This document shows, in pieces, positions 30,010-40,611 of a stretch of 64,000 nt of DNA. Origin of the DNA: an uncultured Sphingomonadaceae bacterium (GTDB lineage Bacteria > Pseudomonadota > Alphaproteobacteria > Sphingomonadales > Sphingomonadaceae); the NCBI GenBank assembly GCA_947501695.1, contig CANMWO010000001.1, positions 310,001-374,000 of the forward strand, read 5' to 3'. Numbering within the stretch: the stretch's first letter is position 1; the number at the start of each line of letters is the position of its first letter. Below the pieces are notes generated by a model. The model did no database searches, was not told the origin of the DNA, and saw nothing but the letters and a program-made list of their open reading frames with translations. Made by a program: the position numbers and the translations under genes.

Positions 30010-30560
30010 GTTTGATGGCCGACAATTGGTCAGCAGAAGTTACTCATTTCTGGTTCGACGAACTTAGCGTTGATGACTGGTTCGGCTCGAGCGCGGAGGT
30101 AGACGAGCAGATCACCGAGCGCTTTCAAGAACTTTGGGAAGAGCAGAAGTCGAAAATTGCGTCCGATTTCCTCGCAACCCCGAAAACTGCTCTCGCAGCG
30201 ATCATTCTGTTCGACCAATTCCCGCGCAATATTTTCCGGGGTACGGCAGAAGCATTTGCCACGGACCACTTGGCGCTGCAAATCGCCAAAGAAGTGATCG
30301 ATCGCGAAACGGATCACAAGCTGACCGAAGACCAACGGTCGTTTCTTTATATGCCGTTCATGCATAGCGAGGATCTGGAGGATCAGACCCGCTGTCTTGG
30401 CTTGTTCACCGCTTTGGGAACCGAAGACAACATCAAGTTCGCCAAGGCCCACCGAGATATCATCTTGCAATATGGCCGTTTTCCGCATCGCAATGCCGTG
30501 CTTGGCCGTGAGTCCCGCCCTGAAGAACAGGTCGCGATCGAACAAGGCTCGGGTTGGTAG
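30006..30560 (+). CDS. DUF924 family protein
   Basis: VTHFWFDELSVDDWF...ILFDQFPRNIFRGTAEAFATD...GRFPHRNAVLGRESRPEE. Confidence 0.9.
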   Translation: MSLMADNWSAEVTHFWFDELSVDDWFGSSAEVDEQITERFQELWEEQKSKIASDFLATPKTALAAIILFDQFPRNIFRGTAEAFATDHLALQIAKEVIDRETDHKLTEDQRSFLYMPFMHSEDLEDQTRCLGLFTALGTEDNIKFAKAHRDIILQYGRFPHRNAVLGRESRPEEQVAIEQGSGW

Positions 30561-30569
30561 CGCCGCTCT

Positions 30570-31073
30570 GTGCAGATAGCTTTCCAACAAACACTCGCGG
30601 CCTTGAAAACATGGCCCGATACAAAACAGTGGATGGCGGCTTTGCGCTTGGCCATCCCTGCTTTGGTGATGGTTGCGGCGCTGGGGTTTTTGGCAGAATG
30701 GTTGGTCTGGAACCCGGTGACCAACATCATGTCCCTGTTGGTTACCGCCGCTTTCCTGTTTTTTGTGCCCGCTTTGCTCGAGGAACTGGTGTTCCGCGGT
30801 GTACTGCTTTCATGGCTGACACAGCTCACGCCGCGTTGGGGGGCATGGCTCTCGACCCTGTTATTTGTCGCTTGGCATCCGTTGCAGGCGCTGACCATTG
30901 GTCCGCCTTGGGCAGACATGTTTCTGCATCCGACGTTCTGGATCGCCACGCTAATCCTCGGTATCATATTGGCGCATATACGAATTGTTTCGCGGTCGCT
31001 TTGGCCGGTGATTTTGATACATTGGTTTGCTGTTCTGATCTGGAAATCTCTGTTAGGAGGACCGTTCTATTGA
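30570..31073 (+). CDS. CPBP family intramembrane metalloprotease
   Basis: EELVFRGVLLSWL and FVAWH motifs in multi-TM protein; GTG start. Confidence 0.85.
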   Translation: MQIAFQQTLAALKTWPDTKQWMAALRLAIPALVMVAALGFLAEWLVWNPVTNIMSLLVTAAFLFFVPALLEELVFRGVLLSWLTQLTPRWGAWLSTLLFVAWHPLQALTIGPPWADMFLHPTFWIATLILGIILAHIRIVSRSLWPVILIHWFAVLIWKSLLGGPFY

Positions 31074-31088
31074 ACAGGACACACGACC

Positions 31089-31664
31089 ATGGCTGAATTT
31101 TTCGATGCACTGAACGATGACCACACGGCTTTCATTGGGAAACAGCCGATGTTTTTTGTGGCGACAGCAGCGGCAGATGGACGGATCAATCTTTCTCCAA
31201 AAGGCTATGACGTTTTCCGTGTGCTTGGCCCCAACCGGGTGGCGTATTTAGATTTGCGTGGTTCAGGCAATGAAACCCATGCCCATATGATTGCGGATCA
31301 GGCTGATAGAGGCCGGGTCACGATCATGTTCAATAATTTCGGAAACCCCGCTCTTATCATGCGGCTCTACGGCACAGGTAAGCCAGTACTGCCACAGGAT
31401 GATGGTTGGGATGAATTGGCACAGCATTTCGATATTTTACCGGGAACCCGTCAGATATTCGACATATCTGTAAATACTGTGCAGGGCAGTTGTGGATATG
31501 GCATACCCCACATGAAGCTAGAAAAAGAACGCGAAACACTGATCAAATATCACGAGCAATCAAGAGAGGAAGAGTGGTTCCAGAAGGTCAAAGCTACGAC
31601 CACTAGCATTGACGGATTGCCTTCGCGCGCAACCGAACATTTTTTCGATCCTAAAGAGCTTTAA
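31089..31664 (+). CDS. pyridoxamine 5'-phosphate oxidase family protein
   Basis: FFVATAAADGRINLSPKGYDVFRVLGPNRVAYLDLRGSGNETHAH. Confidence 0.85.
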   Translation: MAEFFDALNDDHTAFIGKQPMFFVATAAADGRINLSPKGYDVFRVLGPNRVAYLDLRGSGNETHAHMIADQADRGRVTIMFNNFGNPALIMRLYGTGKPVLPQDDGWDELAQHFDILPGTRQIFDISVNTVQGSCGYGIPHMKLEKERETLIKYHEQSREEEWFQKVKATTTSIDGLPSRATEHFFDPKEL

Positions 31665-31668
31665 TGCG

Positions 31669-31881
31669 ATGAGCCTCGTAGAAATATCCCGTCATATGCA
31701 TGGTATTGAAGCAGAAATTATCCGTGGTCGGCTGGAAGCTGCGGGCATTGGTGCGGTTTGTTTCGACAGCGGCGTGAACATTGTCGAGGGAGCAGGAATT
31801 GCCTTGCCCGCCCGCGTCATGGTGCTGGCCGAAGATTTGGATGAGGCCCGAGCGATATTGGCAGAGGATGTCTCCCTATGA
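31669..31881 (+). CDS. DUF2007 domain-containing protein
   Basis: EIIRGRLEAAGIGAVCFDSG...PARVMVLAEDLDEARAIL. Confidence 0.8.
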   Translation: MSLVEISRHMHGIEAEIIRGRLEAAGIGAVCFDSGVNIVEGAGIALPARVMVLAEDLDEARAILAEDVSL

Positions 31882-31891
31882 GTATTTTAGC

Positions 31892-32710
31892 ATGAAAATA
31901 TCCCTCGCTCTGGGCGGCGGCGCTGGCCTCGGCTGGACCCATATCGGCGTGTTGCGCGCGATCGAAGAATCTCCGCTGGAAATTGCGGCTATTTCTGGCA
32001 CCTCCATTGGCGCGATTGCTGGGGCGAGCTACGCTGCTGGAAAACTAGACTATCTTGAAGAAACAGCGCGGACCGCCAATTTCCGGACCTTGCTTCGCTT
32101 CATGGACCCGCATTTTAAACGCGGTGCCGTCATGGGCGCGCGGACCATTGAAAAAGAGCTGGAGGAACAGCTAGGTAGCCTCAGCTTTGAGGATTTATCG
32201 ATGCCAGTGGCTGCTGTTGCAGCGGACCTGCGCACGGGCGATACAATCATTATGAACAGCGGCAAGTTGGTCCCCGCAATACGGGCTTCCATGTCCTTGC
32301 CAGGTATTTTCAAGCCGGTTGAATATGACGGCCGGCTGTTAGTGGACGGCGGGGCGGCCCTACCTGTGCCCGTTTCCCCGGCGCGGGAGATGGCACCCGA
32401 TGCATTGTGCCTGTCGATTAATCTGCAGGATGATTTTATCGGCCGCGCCGAATTGGCTGGTATCGCACGTGATGATGGAAAATATCCCAATAGTATTGCC
32501 ATCGTAAAGGCATCTATTGGCCTGTCTCTCCGCAATTTGGGACGCTATTCATTGGCCTTAGACCCGCCAGATTTTGCGCTATCCCCGTCCGTCGGCCACA
32601 TTGATATGCAGAATTTCACTAAAGCAGACGAACTGATCGAAATCGGCCACCGCGAGACGGTTGCGATCATTCCCGAGATTCTCGAGAGGATTGAAAAAGG
32701 TGCTGCCTAA
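31892..32710 (+). CDS. patatin-like phospholipase family protein
   Basis: LALGGGAGLGWTHIGVLRAIEE, GTSIGAIAGA (GxSxG), DGGAALPVPV. Confidence 0.92.
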   Translation: MKISLALGGGAGLGWTHIGVLRAIEESPLEIAAISGTSIGAIAGASYAAGKLDYLEETARTANFRTLLRFMDPHFKRGAVMGARTIEKELEEQLGSLSFEDLSMPVAAVAADLRTGDTIIMNSGKLVPAIRASMSLPGIFKPVEYDGRLLVDGGAALPVPVSPAREMAPDALCLSINLQDDFIGRAELAGIARDDGKYPNSIAIVKASIGLSLRNLGRYSLALDPPDFALSPSVGHIDMQNFTKADELIEIGHRETVAIIPEILERIEKGAA

Positions 32711-32802
32711 AATTTAGGCAATCGTATCGCACTGCACAAAATTTACCCTTTGTTTAGAATTTGAGATTCAAATTTTCCCTTGAATCCAGCCACTTTTGAT
32801 TC

Positions 32803-32818
32803 TGGCATGCCCTTTGCA
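32803..32818 (+). promoter_or_regulatory. sigma54 (-24/-12) promoter
   Basis: TGGCATGCCCTTTGCA: GG-N10-GC, match to TGGCAYG-N4-TTGCA, 35 nt before the P-II ATG. Confidence 0.85.
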
Positions 32819-32852
32819 AGGTTGCCCTCGGTAACAAATAACAGGGGGCATA

Positions 32853-33191
32853 ATGAAATTTATCATTGCCATAATTAAGCCGTTTAAACTTGATGACGTA
32901 CGCGACGCGCTGACGGAAGTTGGTGTCGCAGGCATGACTGTGTCTGAGGTCAAAGGTTTTGGACGGCAAAAAGGCCAAACCGAAGTGTATCGCGGGGCTG
33001 AATATACAACCAACATGGTTCCCAAAGTAAAATTGGAAATCGCATGCAGTAGCGAACTGGCTGCACAGGCTGTTGAAGCCATCCAGAGTGCAGCAGGCAC
33101 CGAATCCATTGGCGATGGCAAGATATTCGTCATGGGCTTGGATGATGCCGTTCGAATTCGCACCGGTGAAACCGGCGATACCGCGATTTAA
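32853..33191 (+). CDS. P-II family nitrogen regulator
   Basis: MKFIIAIIKPFKLDDVRDALTEVGVAGMTVSEVKGFGRQKGQTEVYRGAEY. Confidence 0.97.
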   Translation: MKFIIAIIKPFKLDDVRDALTEVGVAGMTVSEVKGFGRQKGQTEVYRGAEYTTNMVPKVKLEIACSSELAAQAVEAIQSAAGTESIGDGKIFVMGLDDAVRIRTGETGDTAI

Positions 33192-33206
33192 ACAGGGAAG
33201 CGTATA

Positions 33207-34541
33207 ATGAAAAAAATTCTAACACTATCTGCGGGACTGGTAGCCATGGGAATGGCGTCACCCGCGCTGGCGCAGGAGGCGGTTGAAGTCGCTGATCCTA
33301 GCGCCAATGTTGCTTATATCTTTAACACGCTGCTGTTCCTGATCGGCGGCTTCTTGGTCATGTGGATGGCCGCTGGTTTTGCAATGCTTGAGGCAGGTTT
33401 GGTTCGTTCCAAAAATGTTTCGATGCAATGCCTTAAAAACATCAGTCTTTATTCACTCGCAGGCATCATGTTCTGGGTCACTGGTTACAATCTGATGTAC
33501 ACCGATGTTGCTAGCTGGATCGGGACATTTGGTCCTTATGGCATGCAAGCGGTCGGCGAAGCGGACGTCGAAACTGGTTATTCGGTGGCATCCGACTGGT
33601 TCTTCCAGATGGTTTTCTGTGCAACAACGGCATCCATTGTGTCTGGCACGATCGCAGAACGCGTTAAATTCTGGCCCTTCATGATCTTTGTCGCGGTTTT
33701 GACCGGTTTCATCTATCCTATCACGGGTAGCTGGGAATGGGGCACTGGCTGGCTCGATCAACGCGGCTTTAGCGATTTTGCCGGATCAACTTTGGTTCAC
33801 TCTGTAGGCGGCTGGGCTGCTCTGGCAGGTGCGTTGATCATCGGGCCTCGGATGGGTCGCTATGTCAACGGCAAGATCACTGTCATGCCGGGTTCAAGCA
33901 TTCCGCTGGCAACTTTGGGTACTTTCATCCTGTGGCTCGGTTGGTTCGGATTTAACGGTGCATCGCAGCTCGCCATGGGTACGATTGGTGATGTCAGCGA
34001 TGTGTCGAAGATCTTCGTCAACACCAATATGGCTGCTGCTGGCGGCGTGGTTACAGCGATCGTTCTAACCCAACTGCTATATAAGAAGATTGACGTAACG
34101 ATGGCGCTCAACGGCGCTCTGGCTGGTCTGGTATCGATCACCGCTGAACCGCTGGCACCATCGGTTCCGGCTTCTATCCTCATCGGAAGTGTCGGTGGTC
34201 TGATCGTAGTGTTCGCAGTACCATTGCTCGACAAGCTGAAGATCGATGATGTCGTGGGTGCTATTCCGGTTCACTTGTTGGCCGGTATCTGGGGCACATT
34301 GATCGTTGCTTGGAATACCCAGTCAGAGGTTGACGGTGTAACCCTGAGCGTTGGCGCACAGCTTGGCGTTCAAGCACTCGGTGTAGTTGCTATAGGCGCC
34401 TTCACCTTCGTGCTCAGTGCCATTGTCTGGACCGCATTGAAATTCACCATTGGCGTTCGACCTTCCGAAGAAGACGAACAGCTGGGTATGGACATCGCCG
34501 AAGTCGGTGTTGAAGCTTACCCAGAATTTGCCAAAGGCTAA
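33207..34541 (+). CDS. amt: ammonium transporter
   Basis: AmtB motifs; WMAAGFAMLEAGLVRSKN, DFAGSTLVHSVGGWAALAGALIIGPR. Confidence 0.97.
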   Translation: MKKILTLSAGLVAMGMASPALAQEAVEVADPSANVAYIFNTLLFLIGGFLVMWMAAGFAMLEAGLVRSKNVSMQCLKNISLYSLAGIMFWVTGYNLMYTDVASWIGTFGPYGMQAVGEADVETGYSVASDWFFQMVFCATTASIVSGTIAERVKFWPFMIFVAVLTGFIYPITGSWEWGTGWLDQRGFSDFAGSTLVHSVGGWAALAGALIIGPRMGRYVNGKITVMPGSSIPLATLGTFILWLGWFGFNGASQLAMGTIGDVSDVSKIFVNTNMAAAGGVVTAIVLTQLLYKKIDVTMALNGALAGLVSITAEPLAPSVPASILIGSVGGLIVVFAVPLLDKLKIDDVVGAIPVHLLAGIWGTLIVAWNTQSEVDGVTLSVGAQLGVQALGVVAIGAFTFVLSAIVWTALKFTIGVRPSEEDEQLGMDIAEVGVEAYPEFAKG

Positions 34542-34622
34542 CCAGTTTGGTGCCGGCCCTTCTCCTCCCAGAATATTGAGGTCGGCACCTCACCTTGTTC
34601 CTCCTGAGAACAACAACTTTAT

Positions 34623-34654
34623 GGCCGGTGGTGGAAACACCCCGGCCTTTTTTT
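34623..34654 (+). terminator. Rho-independent terminator after amt
   Basis: GGCCGG-T-GGTG-GAAA-CACC-CCGGCC-T7. Confidence 0.85.
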
Positions 34655-34916
34655 GTGGGCATAGAAAAGCGCGAACTAAATGCGAATGGTTCGATATCGA
34701 TCGGCAGCTATCCTTTGAAAGTTAAAGGGTGGACGTATATCGAGATCATTTGTGTCAACAACAGCCAGAAAACCAACATAATTGATGTTCATAAAAATGG
34801 CTACTTATCTGAACGGCTCCTGACAAAGGGGTTCAGTCTCTACTCAATCGCCATCCCCTAAAAGAGTGTCACAAGCTCGGAAAATGGTTCTCGAGTAGTT
34901 TGAAAGGAAAGTGGAG

Positions 34917-35435
34917 ATGAACACTCTTAAAACAGCAATGATCGGAACCGCTGCCGCAACTGCGATGGCCGTTTCTGCAACCCCAGCTATGGCAAAAGAT
35001 CATGGCCGGGATGGCATTAGTGCTGGCGAGGTTATTGCTGGGGCCGTTGTTATCGGAGCCATCGCAGCAATTGCGAGTTCGGGCAAAAAAGATCGTTATG
35101 CCTATAATGATCGATATCGGGGTGATCGTTATAATCGCGGTTATCGTGATAACAATTATCGCCACAATGGTTATCGGAAAGGCAAGCGCATCAACTCGCG
35201 CCGGGCTGTGAACAAATGTGTGCGGGCTACGGAGCGCAAGGCTGGCTATTATGGCCGGGCAGATGTGACCCAGATCCGTGACGTTGAACGCACCCGCTAT
35301 GGTTACAAAGTCAAGGGCCGGGTGGCTGTGAAAAATGGCTATCGGCGCGGCTATGATAGCGGCAAATTTACTTGCTATGTCGACGGAAGGCGGGTGTCGG
35401 AAGTACGCCTGAAGAACCTAAAATATCGCAGGTAG
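34917..35435 (+). CDS. exported Tyr/Arg-rich hypothetical protein A
   Basis: ISAGEVIAGAVVIGAIAAIASSGKKDRY then Y/R/N-rich linker and Cys-containing C-terminal domain. Confidence 0.75.
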   Translation: MNTLKTAMIGTAAATAMAVSATPAMAKDHGRDGISAGEVIAGAVVIGAIAAIASSGKKDRYAYNDRYRGDRYNRGYRDNNYRHNGYRKGKRINSRRAVNKCVRATERKAGYYGRADVTQIRDVERTRYGYKVKGRVAVKNGYRRGYDSGKFTCYVDGRRVSEVRLKNLKYRR

Positions 35436-35543
35436 GATTACAAAATGTAAAAAATGGTTCAGCCTGGTGACAGGCTGGACCAACTATATATAGTGTATGA
35501 GCAGATTCTAGGGCACAGAATCTGCTGAAAATAGGGGTATAAT

Positions 35544-36191
35544 ATGCGTTTTCAAAAGAAATTCTCTGCAATTGCTGCATCGACGGCATTGGTTTTTACC
35601 GGATTTGCGCCAGCAATGGCTGCGCCGGTCAATTCCGCACCAGCGCCTGTGGGCGTTCTGGACATGACCAACCTTGGCTGGACGGCAGATAGCGACAAAG
35701 TAGAAGGCTGGCGCAGTTCGCGCGGTTACCGTGGCTATCGCGGTTATGGATACGGGCGCGGTTATCGCCGGCACCGGAACCGGGTTGATGCCGGTGATGT
35801 GCTTGCAGGTGTTCTGATTTTTGGCGGCATTGCAGCTATTGCGAGTGCCGCTTCGAAAAACAAGCGGGATCGTCGTTATGATAATCGCGATTATCGCTAT
35901 GACCGGCGCAACGATGATCGCCGCTATGATAATCGCCGATCAGATAGCCGCAGCGATCGCGGTACGGGTTCCATGGATACTGCCATTAGTGCTTGCTCCA
36001 ATGCAGCCGAACGGCAGGCAGGGGACAATGTTCGCGTTTCCGAAATTCAATCGGTAGCACGCGATGGTGCCGGTTGGCGTGTTGAAGGCGGCTTGTCCGG
36101 CAGCGAACAGCGCACATTCTTGTGCGGTGCGACTGATGGCCGGGTTGATTTTGTGCAACTGGGCAACGGCGACTTAGCTTTCGCGAATTAG
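35544..36191 (+). CDS. exported Tyr/Arg-rich hypothetical protein B
   Basis: VDAGDVLAGVLIFGGIAAIASAASKNKRDRRYDNRDYRYDRR; same architecture as preceding gene. Confidence 0.78.
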   Translation: MRFQKKFSAIAASTALVFTGFAPAMAAPVNSAPAPVGVLDMTNLGWTADSDKVEGWRSSRGYRGYRGYGYGRGYRRHRNRVDAGDVLAGVLIFGGIAAIASAASKNKRDRRYDNRDYRYDRRNDDRRYDNRRSDSRSDRGTGSMDTAISACSNAAERQAGDNVRVSEIQSVARDGAGWRVEGGLSGSEQRTFLCGATDGRVDFVQLGNGDLAFAN

Positions 36192-36210
36192 GGCTCTCAC
36201 CAACGAGATA

Positions 36211-37005
36211 TTAAACAGCGGTACGACCGAGTTCTTGGCGTGTGACCGGGTGAGAAGCACTAAGGCCCCCGTCAACGGCAATCGCCTGGCCGTTGACATA
36301 GGATGACCGATCGGAAGCAAGGAACAATGCTACTTCTGCCATTTCAATCGGATTGGCCCCGCGGCGCAGCGGATTGAGATAGCCAAGACGGTCCTCTTTT
36401 CCCTTCTCCCGAGCTTTATCATAGATAAACTGGGTCATTCCGGTCTCTGTGATGCCAGGGCAAATGGCGTTGCAGCGCACGTTAGCTGTGGCAAATTGCT
36501 GAGCCGCTACTTTGACCAGATTGATGACTCCCGCTTTCGAAGCCGAATAAGCAGGGCCGCCAGCACCAGACCGGATTCCAGCGACGCTGGCCGTACAGAT
36601 AATAGATCCGCCATGTCCGCTGTCAGCGATTACCTTACCAGCATATTTTGCAGCCAGAAACGGTCCAATCAGGTTTACTCGCAAGACTTCTTGCCACTCT
36701 GCAACACTGCTGTCGAAGATACCTTCAAATCCGCCACCAATACCGGCATTGGCAAAAAAGACATGTAGGTCGCCAAATTTTTGCTCGGCGGCGTCAACCA
36801 GCATTTCAATATCGCCTTCAGAACCGGCGTCTGCTTTTATCGCGATGATATTGCCGTTCGAGCCCTTGGCCGTATCTTCGACGGCATCGGTAACATCACT
36901 CGCAATAACCTTTGCGCCATGCTCAGCAAATAGCAGTGCTGATGCTCGGCCAATGCCGCTGCCGGCGCCGGTGACAATGGCTACTTTATCCTTGAGGTCC
37001 GCCAT
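36211..37005 (-). CDS. SDR family oxidoreductase
   Basis: [30 protein letters not shown]-terminal [11 protein letters not shown]. Confidence 0.93.
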   Translation of the reverse strand: MADLKDKVAIVTGAGSGIGRASALLFAEHGAKVIASDVTDAVEDTAKGSNGNIIAIKADAGSEGDIEMLVDAAEQKFGDLHVFFANAGIGGGFEGIFDSSVAEWQEVLRVNLIGPFLAAKYAGKVIADSGHGGSIICTASVAGIRSGAGGPAYSASKAGVINLVKVAAQQFATANVRCNAICPGITETGMTQFIYDKAREKGKEDRLGYLNPLRRGANPIEMAEVALFLASDRSSYVNGQAIAVDGGLSASHPVTRQELGRTAV

Positions 37006-37027
37006 GCTTTGCTCCTGTGATTGCGAG

Positions 37028-38089
37028 TTATGCGCCTGCGCGTTTTGCAGCTTCCCAACCGGCTTGTGCCAGTGGAGTTACCCGGTCAGACATTTCGGCT
37101 GCCGCTGCACTATTTGCTGTCCCATCTACTACACGTTTCTGGATGCCCTGCAAAATTGCGGCAATCCGAAACAAGTTATAAGCGAGATACCAATCCATCG
37201 GCGGAAGATCGTCAAGGCCAGACTTTTCGCAATAGCGGGCAATAGCTTCCTCTCTGGACGGAATTCCTAAGGCTGCCAGATCAACGCCCTTCAGACCGCT
37301 GCGGCCTTCCGGTTCCATCTCATAAGCCATCAGCCAATATGCAAAATCTGCTATAGGATCACCCAGCGTAGAAAGCTCCCAGTCCAGCACAGCGATGACT
37401 TTTGGCTCGTCATGCGCAAAGATCATATTGTCGAGGCGGTAGTCGCCATGAACAATGCCAAAGCTCTTCTGTTCTGGAATAGTTTTTGTCAGCCATTCGA
37501 TAAGCTGATCCATTTCCGGAATGGTTTCGAGTTCTGACAATTTATATTGTTGGGTCCACCGAGAAATCTGGCGTTCGCAATAGTTTCCAGGTTTACCGTG
37601 TTTTTCTAAGCCGAGTTCCGTAGGATCGTAACTGTGGAGTTGAGCGAGTGTATCGATCATCTCAAGATAAATCGCTCGTCGCTCACTAGGTTCCATACCC
37701 GGCAAAGTGCCGTCCCAAAATGTCCGCCCATCAGCCATGCCCATGATGTAAAACATAGTGCCAATGACATCATCATCGTCACAAAGGCCATATGGTTTTG
37801 CGACGGGAAACCCTGTCGGATGCAGTCCAGCTATAACCCTGAATTCCCTGTCTACGGCATGGGCTGAAGGCAATAATTTACCGAATGGTTTCTTGCGAAG
37901 AACATAATCGGTACCGGGAGATTCAATTTTATATGTTGGGTTAGATTGGCCGCCTTTGAATTTTGTAATATCCATAGGGCCAGCAAAGCCTTCGACATTC
38001 GCTTCCATCCATTTGGCAAGGCTTGCCTCATCCAATTTATCTTTATCCGGTACCGCCATGGTACCAGTCATGTCTTCTTGTGGGTTCAT
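37028..38089 (-). CDS. phosphotransferase (APH-like) family protein
   Basis: [45 protein letters not shown]. Confidence 0.92.
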   Translation of the reverse strand: MNPQEDMTGTMAVPDKDKLDEASLAKWMEANVEGFAGPMDITKFKGGQSNPTYKIESPGTDYVLRKKPFGKLLPSAHAVDREFRVIAGLHPTGFPVAKPYGLCDDDDVIGTMFYIMGMADGRTFWDGTLPGMEPSERRAIYLEMIDTLAQLHSYDPTELGLEKHGKPGNYCERQISRWTQQYKLSELETIPEMDQLIEWLTKTIPEQKSFGIVHGDYRLDNMIFAHDEPKVIAVLDWELSTLGDPIADFAYWLMAYEMEPEGRSGLKGVDLAALGIPSREEAIARYCEKSGLDDLPPMDWYLAYNLFRIAAILQGIQKRVVDGTANSAAAAEMSDRVTPLAQAGWEAAKRAGA

Positions 38090-38107
38090 TGCAGTCCTCT
38101 AACTAAT

Positions 38108-39193
38108 TTATCCAAATGTGATGACGGAACGCGCCGCATCACCTTTTTTCATTTTCTCAAAGCCGTCATTGATCTGTTCTAGCGGGATTGTTTCGGCAAC
38201 AATGCTATCTAAATCCAGCATTCCGCGAAGATAGAAGTCAACTAGTCGGGGAATGTCGACCGGGAAACGGGTCGCTCCCATCAATACGCCCTGCAATTTT
38301 TTACCAGCAAGCAAATCCATCGCACCAAGGCCAACCTTATGATCCAACGGCATCATACCAAGTATCGTTGCCGTGCCTCCACGCTTCAACGATCCCACAG
38401 CTAGTTCGCCAGATCCAGGACGACCAACAGCCTCGATGGCATGATCAACACCGCCTTTTGTTATTTCAGCTATCTGAGCCGCCGCGTCGTCATCCATTGC
38501 ATCAACAACATCGGTTGCCCCGAGTTTCAGTGCGAGCTCTCTTTTTTCAGGGACTGGATCCGCAGCAATAATGCGACTAGCCCCCGCGATCTTTGCAGCA
38601 TTTATCGTCGCAAGACCAACGCCTCCACAGCCAACGACAGCAACGGTCTCACCAGGTGTGACATTGCAAGCATTGAAGATCGTGCCAGCTCCGGTGGTAA
38701 CGGCGCAGCCAATGACCGCCGCTCTATCAAGCGGCATGTCAGGGTCAATGCGAACACAGGCATGTTCATGGATTAGCATCTGTTCGGCAAAGGCCGACAA
38801 GTTCAGCATTTGAAGGACAGGTGTACCATCCGGACGGGCAATACGGGGTGCATCATCTGCTGCGCGTCGTGTATCTGCTCCAAGGCATAAAGACATGCGG
38901 CCGGTAACACAAAATTCACAGTGTCCACAAAAAGCTGATAGGCAAGAGATGACAGCATCACCGACAGCAACAGTTCGTACTTCACTGCCAATCGCCTCGA
39001 CAATACCAGCAGCCTCATGGCCTGGGATGGCGGGCAAGGGATGTGGATAGCTGCCATCGATAAAGTGCAGATCAGAATGGCATAGACCACAGGCTGCCGT
39101 TCGGATCAGCACTTCATGCGGTCCCGGTTTAGAGATTATCACATCTTCGATTTCGAGCGGTTTGCCCGCTTCAATCAGGACTGCTGCTTTCAT
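38108..39193 (-). CDS. Zn-dependent alcohol dehydrogenase
   Basis: CGLCHSDLHFIDGSYPHPLPAIPGHEAAGIVEAIG; structural-zinc Cys cluster. Confidence 0.93.
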   Translation of the reverse strand: MKAAVLIEAGKPLEIEDVIISKPGPHEVLIRTAACGLCHSDLHFIDGSYPHPLPAIPGHEAAGIVEAIGSEVRTVAVGDAVISCLSAFCGHCEFCVTGRMSLCLGADTRRAADDAPRIARPDGTPVLQMLNLSAFAEQMLIHEHACVRIDPDMPLDRAAVIGCAVTTGAGTIFNACNVTPGETVAVVGCGGVGLATINAAKIAGASRIIAADPVPEKRELALKLGATDVVDAMDDDAAAQIAEITKGGVDHAIEAVGRPGSGELAVGSLKRGGTATILGMMPLDHKVGLGAMDLLAGKKLQGVLMGATRFPVDIPRLVDFYLRGMLDLDSIVAETIPLEQINDGFEKMKKGDAARSVITFG

Positions 39194-39208
39194 GAATTCG
39201 GTCCTCTC

Positions 39209-40510
39209 TTATCGCGTAACGGCAAGATCGCCCGAAGAAAATTCTTCCTTCATTTTGCTGCCATCGGCGGTTTCGGCATATTTGCCATATTCCATTTTTG
39301 CTACTGTGCGATTGTGAACCTCGTCCGGACCATCGGCAAGACGCAATGTACGTTGATGTGCATAGGCTTGGGCTAGACCAAAATCTTCGCTGACGCCGCC
39401 GCCGCCATGGGCCTGTATCGCATCGTCGATGATTTTAAGCGCCATTTGTGGTGCTTGCACCTTGATCATTGCGATTTCTGCTTTGGCATATTTGTTACCG
39501 ACTTTGTCCATCATATCTGCCGCTTTCAGGCAAAGTAGGCGGCTCATGTCGATGTCGATGCGGGCACGCGCAACTCGTTCGTCCCAAACGCTATGTTCGG
39601 AAATGCGTTTGCCGAAGGCGACACGTGATTGCAGGCGCTTGACCATCTTCTCGAGCGCTTCCTCGGCAACACCTATGGTCCGCATGCAGTGATGAATACG
39701 GCCAGGGCCAAGACGGCCTTGCGCGATTTCAAAACCGCGACCCTCACCTAAGATGATATTGGACGCAGGAACGCGAACATCCTTCATCTCGACTTCCATA
39801 TGCCCATGTGGCGCATCGTCATAACCAAAGACTGGCAGATGCCGGATGATATTCACGCCAGGTGCATCGGTTGGCATCAAAATCTGCGACTGCTGCGTGT
39901 AGCGGCTGCCTTCGAAACTGGTTTTGCCCATTACAATAGCAATTTTACAGCGTGGATCCCCTAGTCCTGATGACCACCATTTGCGGCCATTGATGACATA
40001 TTCATCGCCATCACGCACAATCGCAGTTTCAATATTGGTGGCATCGGATGACGCTACAGCTGGTTCGGTCATAAGGAACGCGGAGCGAATTTCGCCATTC
40101 ATAAGCGGGCGTAGATACTGCTCTTTCTGCTCTAATGTTCCATAGCGATGGAAGACTTCCATGTTGCCAGTGTCAGGCGCAGAGCAATTGAACACTTCAG
40201 ACGAAAACCCAACGCGGCCCATTTCTTCAGCACACAGAGCATATTCCAAGTTAGTCAGCCCCGGGCCCTCAAATTGGAAGACATCATCAATGTGGGTGAG
40301 ATTTGGGTTTGCGGGTGGCATAAAAAGGTTCCAGATACCTTTTTCTTTGGCCTTGGCTTTTTCTTCTTCGACAACCTGGATTACTTTCCAGCGATCTCCT
40401 GTTTCGTCTTCTGCTTTGTAGTCGGCGACGCGCGGGCGGACATGATTCTCAATATGTTCGCGCACTTGATTGCGCCAATATTCCTGCTTTTCGGTGAGAT
40501 CAAAATCCAT
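39209..40510 (-). CDS. acyl-CoA dehydrogenase family protein
   Basis: [59 protein letters not shown]. Confidence 0.94.
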   Translation of the reverse strand: MDFDLTEKQEYWRNQVREHIENHVRPRVADYKAEDETGDRWKVIQVVEEEKAKAKEKGIWNLFMPPANPNLTHIDDVFQFEGPGLTNLEYALCAEEMGRVGFSSEVFNCSAPDTGNMEVFHRYGTLEQKEQYLRPLMNGEIRSAFLMTEPAVASSDATNIETAIVRDGDEYVINGRKWWSSGLGDPRCKIAIVMGKTSFEGSRYTQQSQILMPTDAPGVNIIRHLPVFGYDDAPHGHMEVEMKDVRVPASNIILGEGRGFEIAQGRLGPGRIHHCMRTIGVAEEALEKMVKRLQSRVAFGKRISEHSVWDERVARARIDIDMSRLLCLKAADMMDKVGNKYAKAEIAMIKVQAPQMALKIIDDAIQAHGGGGVSEDFGLAQAYAHQRTLRLADGPDEVHNRTVAKMEYGKYAETADGSKMKEEFSSGDLAVTR

Positions 40511-40611
40511 GCGGCTATCCTTTTTTGAAAGCTATTCGATTTAACTATGCAATTAAACTATCAGAGACTGTTTCGCTTTTCCACACGTAAACTCGCTAGA
40601 ATTGAAATTTA

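Noticed and set aside
34595-34861. 88-aa plus ORF after amt
   Set aside because: Starts inside the amt terminator region; no motif and weak start context, so not called as a gene.
35700-35960. Repeated CGYTATCG/GATAATCGC units that look like a tandem repeat array
   Set aside because: They encode the Tyr/Arg/Asp-rich linker of the exported protein; irregular spacing, not a CRISPR or satellite.
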